Shown here: positions 25,199 to 36,970 of the stretch, piece after piece | Position numbering within the stretch: position 1 is the stretch's first letter | Layout: every line of letters begins with the position of its first letter | Position numbers and translations under genes: made by a program | Source of the DNA: DATDOO01 sp035293245 | GTDB lineage: Bacteria; Pseudomonadota; Gammaproteobacteria; Methylococcales; Methylococcaceae | DNA: 48,236 bases | Assembly: GCA_035293245.1 (NCBI GenBank) | Contig: DATDOO010000383.1 | Span: 1 to 48,236, forward strand | Direction of reading: 5' to 3' | The notes under the pieces: generated by a model | What the model was told of the DNA's origin: nothing | Databases searched by the model: none | The model's input: the letters and a program-made list of their open reading frames with translations, nothing else

Positions 25199-26326
25199 TC
25201 ACGCGCCCTCCGCCATCTGTCGGAGTGTGGCGATGGTCTGCCGCAGACGCTCGCCCAGGGAAGCGTTGATATCCAGCAACTGGCTCAGCCGGTCGGTAGC
25301 GTTTTTGGCCATTTCGACCAGCGTTTCTTCCTGTTTTTCGGTCAATCCCAGATGGAGAAAGGCCGCTTCCAGGCCATCCAGGTAATTGTCCGCCAGTTTG
25401 AAAGCCTGGTTGCGGTTGGTGTCCTGGCTCTGCTCGATTTCCGAGAGGCTATCGGTGATTTCGGCGGCGGCGGCCATGATGGCCTCGGCCTGCAAAAGAC
25501 GCTGGTTCTCGTTTTCCTGCGCTTCCAGCCGGGCGTCGGCGGCCTCGACGAGTACGGCCAGATGATCGCGCAGGCGGCCCACACGTTCCTCATCCGACGG
25601 CAAGTCCAGGACCATCAGGGTCGCAAGGGGGTAGCTGATGGCGAGCCTGACGCCGAACTGGGTAATCCTGCCTTTATGTTCGGCGTATTCCAGGATGGAG
25701 ACTTCCAGCGGCGAACATTCCCCCTGCGAGGAAAAGCACAGCGCGCCGCTGCGGTGGCGCAACTGCAGCAAGCCCTGCAAGCCGAATTGCTGCAAAGCAT
25801 CCATCAGGGCGGTCGCCAGTTGCTCGGGCGTCCGGCAGGCAAACGAGGCGCGCACGAACTGGAGAACCACCCCCATCTCGCTCATGGACGACATGGCGGT
25901 GAAAGCGGTTTGCTGGGCGAACTGGATCTGGCGCGACATTCCCCGCTGCAGCGCGACGTAATGCTCCGCCACCTGGACCTTGCGCTCCAGCTCTTTGGGG
26001 TCGAAAGTCTTGACGATGAAATCGTCGCCGCCCGCATCGTAAGCCGCCAAACGGGTCTCCAGGTCATCGTGTACCGAGATGAACAGGACCTGCACGTGCT
26101 CGTTGCCGGCTTCGCGGATGGCGCGACAGACGGAAATACCGTCCATCCCCGGCATTTCGATATCCAGCAGGATCAGGTCGGGGGACTGTTCCAGGGCGGC
26201 CAGGCAGGCCTCCCCGCTATCGAAGCCGACGACCTCGTAATGGGAAGGGTCGAATTGATTGGCGACGATCATGCGCGTAAGCGGGTCGTCGTCGACGACG
26301 AAAATGCGAAAAGGGGTTGAGTCCAT
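25199..26326 (-). CDS. Response regulator with unclassified C-terminal output region
   Basis: A 375-residue protein with an N-terminal receiver domain (1-120): acidic pocket VVDDD (10-14) and phospho-acceptor Asp55 in LLDIEMPG. At the conserved Lys-Pro position it reads VKTFDP, so the Pro is Thr. The rest is not a known DNA-binding, GGDEF, EAL or HD-GYP domain. A middle part (about 150-270) has a mixed alpha/beta pattern, perhaps GAF-like (RTPEQLATALMDALQQFGL, GLLQLRHRSGALCFSSQGE). A C-terminal helical region (about 270-375) looks coiled-coil (RLEAQENENQRLLQAEAIM). It probably works through protein contacts. The neighbouring hybrid kinase with an Hpt domain is the obvious partner. Confidence 0.82.
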   Translation of the reverse strand: MDSTPFRIFVVDDDPLTRMIVANQFDPSHYEVVGFDSGEACLAALEQSPDLILLDIEMPGMDGISVCRAIREAGNEHVQVLFISVHDDLETRLAAYDAGGDDFIVKTFDPKELERKVQVAEHYVALQRGMSRQIQFAQQTAFTAMSSMSEMGVVLQFVRASFACRTPEQLATALMDALQQFGLQGLLQLRHRSGALCFSSQGECSPLEVSILEYAEHKGRITQFGVRLAISYPLATLMVLDLPSDEERVGRLRDHLAVLVEAADARLEAQENENQRLLQAEAIMAAAAEITDSLSEIEQSQDTNRNQAFKLADNYLDGLEAAFLHLGLTEKQEETLVEMAKNATDRLSQLLDINASLGERLRQTIATLRQMAEGA

Positions 26327-26574
26327 TGTTAGCTCCCGTCCTGCGTGTTGTCCTTCTTCGGTGCCGCAATCCGCCGCGACTATCTGCTTCGTAACGAAAC
26401 GATCAAGTGAAGCCGCGAAGGTCTAGACGGCTTCCGATGAATAGGCAGAGAACGGCAGGATTCTCAATAGCGTTCCTGACGAAAGATCCGATTGTTGCCG
26501 CTTCCGCACCGGACCCGGCGAAGGGTGGAGCGGGCCATCGAACGGGTCTTTCGCCTGATCCGGTACAGGGGGCA
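26327..26574. other. Intergenic region between kinase 3' end and response-regulator start
   Basis: About 248 bases with no credible gene, tRNA, terminator or clear promoter. On the plus strand the 26515-26580 part can be read as an arginine-rich stretch faintly like an IS5-type transposase end, but it is too short to call. The response-regulator promoter presumably lies here. Confidence 0.4.
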
Positions 26575-30495
<3,921 letters not shown>

Positions 30496-30609
30496 GGCTG
30501 CTCGCCGATGGATTCTCGGAATGAACGAAGTCGAGTCATGTTCTTCGAGCCTTTCCTGCGCCGAAGAGACGTCATGAAAGTCATGGGCGCGCGCCGGCAT
30601 GACGGGAGA

Positions 30610-30683
30610 TGGAGCGGGTGATGGGAATCGAACCCACGCTAGTAGCTTGGGAAGCTACAGTTCTGCCATTGAACTACACCCGC
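30610..30683 (-). tRNA. tRNA-Gly (anticodon CCC)
   Basis: On the minus strand from 30683 the acceptor arm GCGGGTG pairs with CACCCGC (30614-30620 on plus). The D arm is GTTCAATGGCAGAAC. The anticodon stem GTAGC/GCTAC encloses the loop TTCCCAA, giving CCC. The T loop is TTCGATT. CCA (30610-30612) is encoded. The total is 74 bases. It decodes GGG glycine codons. Confidence 0.95.
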
Positions 30684-30720
30684 GCCGGGTGACGCGGGAA
30701 TTATCACACTGCTGCCGGAT

Positions 30721-30792
30721 TGCTTCAATCGGCTGGAGAGCCCATTGCGACCGCGAAGGGGACCGCAGGCCGCTCAGGGATGCGCGGCATGA
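30721..30792 (+). repeat. Repeat unit C, dispersed relative of the rnc/era repeat
   Basis: Reading 24 codons to the TGA at 30790 gives a peptide ending RGPQAAQGCAA, aligned with unit B (GPEGAAQGCAA) with one codon missing. The core CCGCGAAGG, the CAGGGATG(T/C)GCGGCATGA end and the terminal ATGA are shared. Of the codons that differ from unit B, about half are synonymous. No ATG opens this copy, so it is probably not a stand-alone gene. It lies between the tRNA and the small membrane-protein gene at 30866. Confidence 0.7.
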
Positions 30793-30865
30793 ATTCCCAT
30801 GCTTAGGCATTGCGCCTACAATCCGGACTCCCATAACGAAAACAAACTTCGAGGAGAACCTTGCC

Positions 30866-31153
30866 ATGCGTGTTCTTGGTGGACTGATCGCCATTGCCAT
30901 CGCCGTCTGGTTTTACCGTACGGCGGAAACCAAAGGCGCAAATCCGATTCAATGGGCAATTGCCGGGGTGATTTTTTACTATGTGCCTATGGGCTTGTGG
31001 ACGTGGCTCGTCATGCCGAAGATGTTGAGCCCCCACCCCACTTCGGCGGGCACGCCCTGGTTCAGCCTGATGTTGCCGACGCTCGTCGGCCTGGGCGCGG
31101 CTTTCCTGCTGCGTCAGTTCGTGCTGCTCAAACTCAAGCCCAAAGCGGAATAG
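30866..31153 (+). CDS. Small hypothetical membrane protein (95 residues)
   Basis: I do not recognise a named family. A GAGGAG site nine bases before ATG 30866 supports the start. Three hydrophobic helices are visible: about 2-18 (VLGGLIAIAIAVWFY), 28-49 (IQWAIAGVIFYYVPMGLWTWLV) and 65-87 (FSLMLPTLVGLGAAFLLRQF). The C-terminus is short and basic. It stands alone, upstream of a strong terminator and convergent with the peroxiredoxin gene. The longer open frame that runs back through the tRNA is an artefact. Confidence 0.75.
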   Translation: MRVLGGLIAIAIAVWFYRTAETKGANPIQWAIAGVIFYYVPMGLWTWLVMPKMLSPHPTSAGTPWFSLMLPTLVGLGAAFLLRQFVLLKLKPKAE

Positions 31154-31174
31154 CCTTTTTTCGGCACCAAATAG

Positions 31175-31205
31175 AAAGCGCCGGGATTTTTCATCCCGGC
31201 GCTTT
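31175..31205. terminator. Rho-independent terminator, probably bidirectional
   Basis: Thirteen-base-pair stem AAAGCGCCGGGAT / ATCCCGGCGCTTT around a TTTTC loop, followed by TTTTTG on the plus strand. It lies between the convergent small membrane-protein and peroxiredoxin genes. On the minus strand the AAAAAGCG arm gives only a short T run, so termination there is weaker by eye. Confidence 0.9.
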
Positions 31206-31230
31206 TTGCGCAGCCTGATTTGCCGGATTT

Positions 31231-31836
31231 TTACAATCCGCTGGCGTTTTTTGCCAGATAGTCCGCAACGCCTTCCGGATTAGCCTTCATGCCGGGCTTG
31301 CCTTTGTTCCAGCCGGCCGGACAGACTTCGCCGTGTTCCTCGTGGAATTGCAGCGCGTCGACCATGCGGATCAATTCGTCCATGTTGCGGCCCAGCGGCA
31401 GGTCGTTCACCACTTGGTGGCGCACTTTACCCGACTTGTCGATCAGGAACGTGCCGCGGTAAGCGACGGCTGCGCCTTCCACTTCCACGTCGTAAGCCTT
31501 GCAGATTGCGTGGGACACGTCGGCTACCAAGGTGTACTTCAGGGGGCCGATGCCGCCTTTTTCCACGGGCGTGTTGCGCCAGGCGTTGTGGGTAAACTGG
31601 GAATCGACGGAGACGCCGACCACTTCCACACCGCGCTTTTTCAGTTCGTCGATGCGATGATCCAGTGCGATCAACTCGGAAGGACATACGAAAGTGAAGT
31701 CCAGCGGATAAAACACGATGGCCGCGTACTTGCCGGCGGTCTCCTTGCCGAACTGGAAGTTCGACACGATCTCGCCGCTGGCCAAAACGGCGGCGGCACA
31801 AAAATCCGGGGCGGCTTTGCCTACTAATACGCTCAT
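31231..31836 (-). CDS. Typical 2-Cys peroxiredoxin (AhpC/Prx1 type)
   Basis: Thiol peroxidase that reduces H2O2 and organic peroxides. The 201-residue protein has the peroxidatic Cys51 in DFTFVCPSE and the resolving Cys172 in EVCPAGW, which places it in the typical 2-Cys Prx1 group. The GGIG segment (94-97) of sensitive eukaryotic-type enzymes is present, but the C-terminal YF motif is replaced by YLAKNASGL, so overoxidation sensitivity is uncertain. A good GGAGG site precedes ATG 31836. No ahpF lies nearby; the reductant is likely thioredoxin. No clear OxyR site was seen upstream. Confidence 0.94.
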   Translation of the reverse strand: MSVLVGKAAPDFCAAAVLASGEIVSNFQFGKETAGKYAAIVFYPLDFTFVCPSELIALDHRIDELKKRGVEVVGVSVDSQFTHNAWRNTPVEKGGIGPLKYTLVADVSHAICKAYDVEVEGAAVAYRGTFLIDKSGKVRHQVVNDLPLGRNMDELIRMVDALQFHEEHGEVCPAGWNKGKPGMKANPEGVADYLAKNASGL

Positions 31837-32067
31837 TTCATACCTCCATTGATGGATTGAGTTGCGGAATATCGCTGGGCGGCTGGCACGCGGCAGCGGG
31901 ACCCGCGATGGCCATTCCCGCGCTTGGGAACGGAATAATACACTGATTTAATCGGAAATCGGCGTGCCGGCCGGTTGACCCGAATACGCGGCCCGATGAT
32001 TAGATTTTTCAGTCTATCCCGTAACCGGTAAAATGCAAATCCGATTTAACCGATTTCGTTGAAGCCC

Positions 32068-33162
32068 ATGCCATCGCAGCTCCAATCCCTAGGTTCCCCG
32101 CACTATGTCACCGACGATTTGCGCATTCGCGAGATCAAGGAAGTCATTTCCCCGTCCCGGGTGCTCAAGGAACATCCCATCAGCGAAGCGGCCGCCCGCA
32201 CCACTTACGAGGCGCGCGAGGGCATCCATCGCATACTGAAAGGCGAGGACGACCGTCTGCTGACCATCATCGGCCCGTGCTCCATTCACGATCCGGCCGC
32301 GGCGCTGGAATACAGCCGCTGTCTGTCCAACCTGCGCGACGAGTTGCGAGACGATCTTCTCATCGTCATGCGCGTCTACTTCGAGAAACCGCGCACCACG
32401 GTGGGCTGGAAAGGCTTGATCAACGATCCCGATCTCAATGAAAGCTTCAACATCAACAAGGGTATCCGGGTGGCGCGCAAGCTGCTGCTGGATCTGAACG
32501 AACTTGGGATGCCGGCGGCCACCGAATACCTGGACCTCATCACCCCCCAATACGTCTCCGACCTGATCGCCTGGGGCGCCATCGGCGCCCGCACCACGGA
32601 AAGCCAGGTGCACCGCGAACTGGCTTCCGGCCTGTCCTGCCCTGTCGGCTTCAAGAACGCCACCGACGGCGGGGTGAAGGTCGCGATCGACGCCATCGGC
32701 GCAGCACAACGCCCGCATCATTTCCTGTCGGTGACCAAGGCCGGCCACTCGGCGATTGTTTCGACCACAGGCAACGAGGACACCCACATCATCCTGCGCG
32801 GCGGGAAAAAGCCGAACTACGACGCCGAAAGCGTGGAATTGACCGCCAAGGCCCTGCAGGATGCAGGACTGCCGCCGCATATCATGATCGACTTCAGCCA
32901 CGCCAACAGCCTCAAGCAGTACTATCGCCAGATGGAAGTCTGCCATGACGTGGCCGACCAAGTCGCCGCCGGCGACCGGCGCATCATCGGCGTCATGGTG
33001 GAGAGCCATCTGGTGGAGGGCAACCAGCCCCACAAGATCGGCAGCGATCTTACTTACGGGCAGAGCATCACCGACGCCTGTATCGGCTGGGGAGACAGTG
33101 CCCTGTTGCTGCGTCAGCTGGCCCAGGCGGCCCGGGATCGCCGCGCCGGCCGTGCAGTCTGA
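32068..33162 (+). CDS. 3-deoxy-7-phosphoheptulonate (DAHP) synthase, AroFGH class I
   Basis: Condenses phosphoenolpyruvate with erythrose 4-phosphate, the first step of the shikimate pathway. The ATG at 32068 gives 364 residues; a TTG at 32059 is a weaker choice. The N-terminus has the regulatory-type DDLRIREIKEVISP segment. The metal-binding cysteine lies in IGPCSIHDP near 71. Conserved blocks VYFEKPRTTVGWKGLINDP, GIRVARKLLLDLNELGMPAATEYLD, GFKNATDGGVKVAIDA and MIDFSHANS are intact. Which aromatic amino acid inhibits it cannot be decided here. It is followed 12 bases on by the thiS-thiG fusion, with no obvious functional link. Confidence 0.96.
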   Translation: MPSQLQSLGSPHYVTDDLRIREIKEVISPSRVLKEHPISEAAARTTYEAREGIHRILKGEDDRLLTIIGPCSIHDPAAALEYSRCLSNLRDELRDDLLIVMRVYFEKPRTTVGWKGLINDPDLNESFNINKGIRVARKLLLDLNELGMPAATEYLDLITPQYVSDLIAWGAIGARTTESQVHRELASGLSCPVGFKNATDGGVKVAIDAIGAAQRPHHFLSVTKAGHSAIVSTTGNEDTHIILRGGKKPNYDAESVELTAKALQDAGLPPHIMIDFSHANSLKQYYRQMEVCHDVADQVAAGDRRIIGVMVESHLVEGNQPHKIGSDLTYGQSITDACIGWGDSALLLRQLAQAARDRRAGRAV

Positions 33163-33174
33163 GGGAATTCCGGC

Positions 33175-34158
33175 GTGGAAATCATTGTCAACGGCAACGC
33201 CGTCCGCCTGGAACAAAGCCAGGCCACCCTGGCCGATCTCGTCGCGCACATGGATCTGGCCCAAAAGCGCATCGCGGTGGAACTCAACCGCGCCATCGTG
33301 CCGCAGGGCCACTATTCCCGGCAAGCGCTCAAGAATGGCGACGTAGTGGAAATCGTCCACGCCATCGGCGGCGGCCAGGCGGACGACTTGCTGATCGTGG
33401 CGGGGCGCGAGTTTCGCTCCCGGCTGCTGGTCGGCACGGGCAAATACAAGGATATGGACGAAACACGCCGGGCCGTCGAAGCCAGCGGCGCGGAAATCGT
33501 CACCGTGGCCATCCGCCGCAGCAACATCGGCCAGAATCCCGACGAACCCAACCTGCTCGACGTGCTGCCGCCGGAACGCTACACCATCCTGCCCAACACC
33601 GCCGGCTGCTACACGGCGGATGACGCCATCCGCACCTGCCGCCTGGCGCGCGAACTGCTGGGCGGCCACCAATTGGTCAAGCTGGAAGTGCTCGGCGATC
33701 CCAAGACCCTTTACCCGGACGTGACCGCCACGCTGGAGGCGGCACGGATTCTGGTCGCGGACGGTTTCGAAGTCATGGTGTACACCAGCGACGACCCGGT
33801 CGTCGCCAGACGGCTGGAAGACATCGGCTGCATCGCCGTCATGCCGCTCGCGGCGCCCATCGGCTCGGGACTGGGCATCCGCAATCCTTACAACATCCTG
33901 ACCATTCTGGAGAATGCCAAGGTGCCGGTCCTGGTGGATGCGGGCGTGGGCACCGCCTCGGACGCCGCCATCGCCATGGAACTGGGCTGCGACGGCGTGC
34001 TGATGAACACCGCCATCGCCGAAGCGAAAAACCCGGTCTTGATGGCCTCGGCCATGAAAAAAGCCATCGAAGCCGGACGCGAGGCATTCCGCGCCGGGCG
34101 GATGCCGCGCCGCCGCTACGCTTCGGCTTCCTCTCCCGCGGACGGGCTGTTCTTCTGA
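33175..34158 (+). CDS. thiG: ThiS-ThiG fusion: sulfur carrier plus thiazole synthase
   Basis: A 327-residue bifunctional protein starting at GTG 33175. Residues 1-67 are a ThiS ubiquitin-like sulfur carrier (MEIIVNGNAVRLEQSQATLA ... VVEIVHAIGGG). Residues about 70-327 are ThiG, with LLVGTGKYKD (84-93), the Schiff-base Lys169 in LVKLEVLGD, and PLAAPIGSG and VPVLVDAGVGTASDAA. ThiG makes the thiazole phosphate of thiamin from DXP, dehydroglycine and ThiS-thiocarboxylate. In free ThiS the Gly-Gly end is adenylated by ThiF; here G65-G67 is internal, followed by Gln. Fusions of this kind are known. How the carrier is activated is open: proteolysis, a separate ThiS, or another route. trmB follows, a common neighbour. 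Confidence 0.95.
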   Translation: MEIIVNGNAVRLEQSQATLADLVAHMDLAQKRIAVELNRAIVPQGHYSRQALKNGDVVEIVHAIGGGQADDLLIVAGREFRSRLLVGTGKYKDMDETRRAVEASGAEIVTVAIRRSNIGQNPDEPNLLDVLPPERYTILPNTAGCYTADDAIRTCRLARELLGGHQLVKLEVLGDPKTLYPDVTATLEAARILVADGFEVMVYTSDDPVVARRLEDIGCIAVMPLAAPIGSGLGIRNPYNILTILENAKVPVLVDAGVGTASDAAIAMELGCDGVLMNTAIAEAKNPVLMASAMKKAIEAGREAFRAGRMPRRRYASASSPADGLFF

Positions 34159-34199
34159 ACAGACCGCAGTCCGAAACACCGACCACGGGAGGATGCGGC

Positions 34200-34895
34200 G
34201 TGCCGCCGCCGCTTCGTCGTGCAGTGCGCAGTTTCGTGCTGCGCCAGGGCCGGATGACCGATGGCCAGCGCAAGGCGCTGGACAATCTGTGGCCGCGCTT
34301 CGGCCTGGATGCCACACAACCGTTCGACGCAACGACCGCGTTCGGGCGGGAAGCGCCCCTCATCCTGGAAATCGGCTTCGGCAACGGCGAGAGTCTCCTC
34401 GACCAAGCCAGCCAGCGTCCCGAATGGAACTTTATCGGCGTCGAAGTGCATGCACCGGGAATTGGCCATCTATTGGGCGAACTGGATAAACGCGGGCTGG
34501 CCAACGTCCGTGTTTATCGCGCTGATGCCATCCAGGTTCTGGCGGAACGGATTCCGGACGCCGGTCTCCACGGCATCCACCTCTATTTCCCGGATCCCTG
34601 GCCGAAGAAACGCCATCACAAGCGACGCATTGTCAACGAGGATTTCGTGGCGCTCATAGCCCGCAAGCTGGGGCCCGGCGGATGTTTTCACGCGGCGACC
34701 GACTGGGAGGAGTACGCCACATGGATGGTCGAGCAACTGAATCGTTGCCCGGAATTGCGCAATTCGTCGTCCGACGGCCGATTCGTCGAGAACACCGGAC
34801 GACGCCCGCACACCCGTTTCGAACGGCGCGGAACGCGCCTAGGACACGGTGTGTGGGATTTGCTGTACGAGCGGAAGGATAGCGTGGGGGCCTGA
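34200..34895 (+). CDS. trmB: tRNA (guanine-N7-)-methyltransferase
   Basis: TrmB makes m7G46 in the variable loop of many tRNAs using S-adenosylmethionine. The GTG at 34200, six bases after GGGAGG, gives 231 residues. The SAM-binding motif LEIGFGNGESLLDQA is near 55-69 and the acidic FIGVEVHAPG follows. The family signature YFPDPWPKKRHHKRR is near 128-142 and ATDWEEYATWM near 164. It lies 41 bases after thiSG, the same pairing seen in many proteobacteria. Confidence 0.96.
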   Translation: MPPPLRRAVRSFVLRQGRMTDGQRKALDNLWPRFGLDATQPFDATTAFGREAPLILEIGFGNGESLLDQASQRPEWNFIGVEVHAPGIGHLLGELDKRGLANVRVYRADAIQVLAERIPDAGLHGIHLYFPDPWPKKRHHKRRIVNEDFVALIARKLGPGGCFHAATDWEEYATWMVEQLNRCPELRNSSSDGRFVENTGRRPHTRFERRGTRLGHGVWDLLYERKDSVGA

Positions 34896-34912
34896 GCGAA
34901 AGCCCGGCCCCC
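34886..34912. terminator. GC-rich hairpin between convergent trmB and the dynamin-like gene
   Basis: GGGGGCC (34886-34892) pairs with GGCCCCC (34906-34912); the loop can form a further GC-GAAA-GC. It overlaps the trmB stop codon and lies 10 bases from the stop of the convergent gene. There is no T run, so this is a weak call. Confidence 0.4.
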
Positions 34913-34922
34913 AACCGGCTGT

Positions 34923-36854
34923 TCAGTGGTGAACCGGCTTGTCCAATCCGAGAATCCGAATTATCTCGCCCAGTTCGACGTACTGCTTGCGCAGCGGCGC
35001 CAACTGCACTTCCAGACGCTCGATGGCGTCGTCCAGCGACTCGTTCGACTCGCTGATCTTGCGCAGCATTTCCAGGCGGCCTTCGATGGACTGCTTGCGA
35101 TCCTTGATTTGCAGAACCAAGGGCGAGAGCACCATCGCCCCCCAGTTGGCGGCTTCCTTGTGCGCTTGGAGCAGGATGTCCTGGGCGCGCGCGACCACCG
35201 TTCCATACAACCTCTGCACCACCTGACTCTGTTCGTGTACGGCGGAAGCGGCGCTTTTGCGGAACTCCTCGCCCTCTTCCAGCAGCTGTTCCAGATCGAT
35301 CTGGTACTTGCGAATCAGGAACAAACTGGGCCGCACGGCGGTGAAACCGTGCTCCTCCTCGAACTTGCGGTAAACCACCGTGACCAGTTGATTGGTCTCC
35401 TCGGCAAAATCCGCCGTCTTGTCGATGATCCCGCGCAATTCGTCGACCACGCGCTTCATCTCCTGACGCATGCCGTGGGTCGTCAAGCTGGCTGCCATGT
35501 CCTTCTTGATCTGTTTGACGAGCGTGGCGATGCGGTCCGGCGTCAGCGAATCGACCAGAAGACGGGTCTGCACGGACAGAACCCGGCGACTGGCCTGGAA
35601 ATCCTCGACGCTGGACATGTAGCGCCCCTGCTCTTCGCGGGTCTGCACCATGAGGTTTTTGATGGCCGACTGGTTGCTGCTGTCCACTTTGCGCAACTCG
35701 GCCAATTGCCGATCCAGTTCGCCGATTTGCGTGGTCAGGACCCCGGCGGACTGGCGCACCAGTTGCCCGACTTCATTGCCGGCGATTTCCAGCAGCAATT
35801 CCTGGCGGGCTTTCAATACGTCCTCGGACAGATAGCGCTCCAGCGCCTGCAAACGACTTTTCTGCAAAAGCGCCTCGTCGCCCTTCACCTTGGCAAGCAG
35901 CGCCTGCTTGGCGGAGACCGGGAATATGGAGCCCTCGTCCACTTCGAGGATCTTCGCCGTAGCGGTCACCTGCGACCGGATGGATTTGTCCAAGCCTTCG
36001 TCGCCGTGCAGGTCGTCCCACATGGCGTCGATCTTGTTGAGCACCACCGCGAGCCCTTTTTTGTGCGTGGCGCGGTACCCGCGGATGTGGTACTGCCACA
36101 TGTCCATATCGCTTTTGGTCACGCCGGTGTCGGCCGCCAGAACGAACACCACGCCCTGCGCACTGGGCAACATGTTCAGGGTCAATTCCGGCTCCGTACC
36201 CAAAGCATTGAGGCCCGGCGTGTCGAGAATGGCCAAGCCCTGCTGCAGCAAGGGATGCGGGAAACTGATGATCGCATGGCGCCAGCAAGGGATTTCGATC
36301 ATCCCGTCATCCGTACTTTGGCCGCGCACGGCCTCCTCGCTGTACAAACCGAGCTTGTTGGCCTCGGCGATGGTGACCCGCTTGACCGCCGCGAGTTCCT
36401 TGAACGCTTGTTGCATGGCGGACACGGAATCGCAGTCGAGGTCGATCTTCATCCAGACCTCGGGATTCTGCTTGTATTCGCTGATGGGGGTCTCGCTGAG
36501 GCGGGTCTCGATGGACAGCAGGCGAATGTATGCGCCTTCGGCGGGATCGAAGAGAATCTCCGTGGGGCACATCGTGGTGCGCCCCGGCGAAGACGGCAAC
36601 AGGCGCACGCCGGTCTGGGAGAAAAACAGGGCGTTGATCAGTTCCGTCTTGCCGCGCGAGAACTCGGCGGCGAAGGCCAGCATGATGCGGTCCGACCTGA
36701 GGCTTTCCAGCATTCCGCCGATGCTCTGTTCGACGTGCGGCGCGCCCAGATCGTAACGCCTGAGCCACGCCCGGTAGTCGTCCAGCGCTTTTTCGAGCTG
36801 GACTTTCCATTCCCCGTATGCGTGCAGTTTTTGTTGGAATTGTACTTCGCTCAT
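34923..36854 (-). CDS. Bacterial dynamin-like GTPase
   Basis: A 643-residue protein of the dynamin superfamily. The P-loop is AEFSRGKT (63-70), with Ala in place of the first Gly of GxxxxGK(S/T). G3 is DTPG (211-214) and G4 NKID (273-276). Residues about 345-643 are almost wholly helical, as in dynamin stalk regions (EMKRVVDELRGIIDKTADFA, KDRKQSIEGRLEMLRKISES). No transmembrane paddle helix is evident, so membrane contact, if any, would be peripheral. Cellular role unknown: membrane remodelling or stress repair is possible by analogy. It is the first gene upstream of yggT on this strand, 116 bases away, probably its own unit. Confidence 0.86.
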   Translation of the reverse strand: MSEVQFQQKLHAYGEWKVQLEKALDDYRAWLRRYDLGAPHVEQSIGGMLESLRSDRIMLAFAAEFSRGKTELINALFFSQTGVRLLPSSPGRTTMCPTEILFDPAEGAYIRLLSIETRLSETPISEYKQNPEVWMKIDLDCDSVSAMQQAFKELAAVKRVTIAEANKLGLYSEEAVRGQSTDDGMIEIPCWRHAIISFPHPLLQQGLAILDTPGLNALGTEPELTLNMLPSAQGVVFVLAADTGVTKSDMDMWQYHIRGYRATHKKGLAVVLNKIDAMWDDLHGDEGLDKSIRSQVTATAKILEVDEGSIFPVSAKQALLAKVKGDEALLQKSRLQALERYLSEDVLKARQELLLEIAGNEVGQLVRQSAGVLTTQIGELDRQLAELRKVDSSNQSAIKNLMVQTREEQGRYMSSVEDFQASRRVLSVQTRLLVDSLTPDRIATLVKQIKKDMAASLTTHGMRQEMKRVVDELRGIIDKTADFAEETNQLVTVVYRKFEEEHGFTAVRPSLFLIRKYQIDLEQLLEEGEEFRKSAASAVHEQSQVVQRLYGTVVARAQDILLQAHKEAANWGAMVLSPLVLQIKDRKQSIEGRLEMLRKISESNESLDDAIERLEVQLAPLRKQYVELGEIIRILGLDKPVHH

Positions 36855-36970
36855 TAAATTTAGCTCCTGCTCCCTCGCCGAACGCCCATCAGCCTCAAAG
36901 GTTAAAACGGGTTAAGTGTAGCTTACCCGCCGTGCATTTATGCTATTTCATCAGAATCCCGACTGGCCGG

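Noticed and set aside
30599..30865. N-terminal extension of the small membrane protein containing GNRTHASSLGSYSSAIELHPR-like text
   Set aside because: This is the translation of the antisense of tRNA-Gly, a well-known source of spurious proteins; the ribosome site and hydrophobic start place the real ATG at 30866.
31837..32067. Promoters and OxyR site between the peroxiredoxin and DAHP synthase genes
   Set aside because: Divergent promoters must lie here, and TTGACC at 31975-31980 is suggestive, but spacing to any minus-10 is poor and no OxyR dyad was seen. Nothing else was found in this gap.
32089..34332. A 747-codon minus-strand frame opposite DAHP synthase and ThiSG
   Set aside because: It spans two well-supported plus-strand genes and is rich in Gly/Asp/Val/Gln without motifs: a shadow of third-position GC bias.
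34926..36857. A 643-codon open frame on the plus strand opposite the dynamin-like GTPase
   Set aside because: It mirrors the real gene almost exactly, is an artefact of GC-rich codon use, and its product is low-complexity with no motif; the minus-strand gene has clear G1/G3/G4 motifs.
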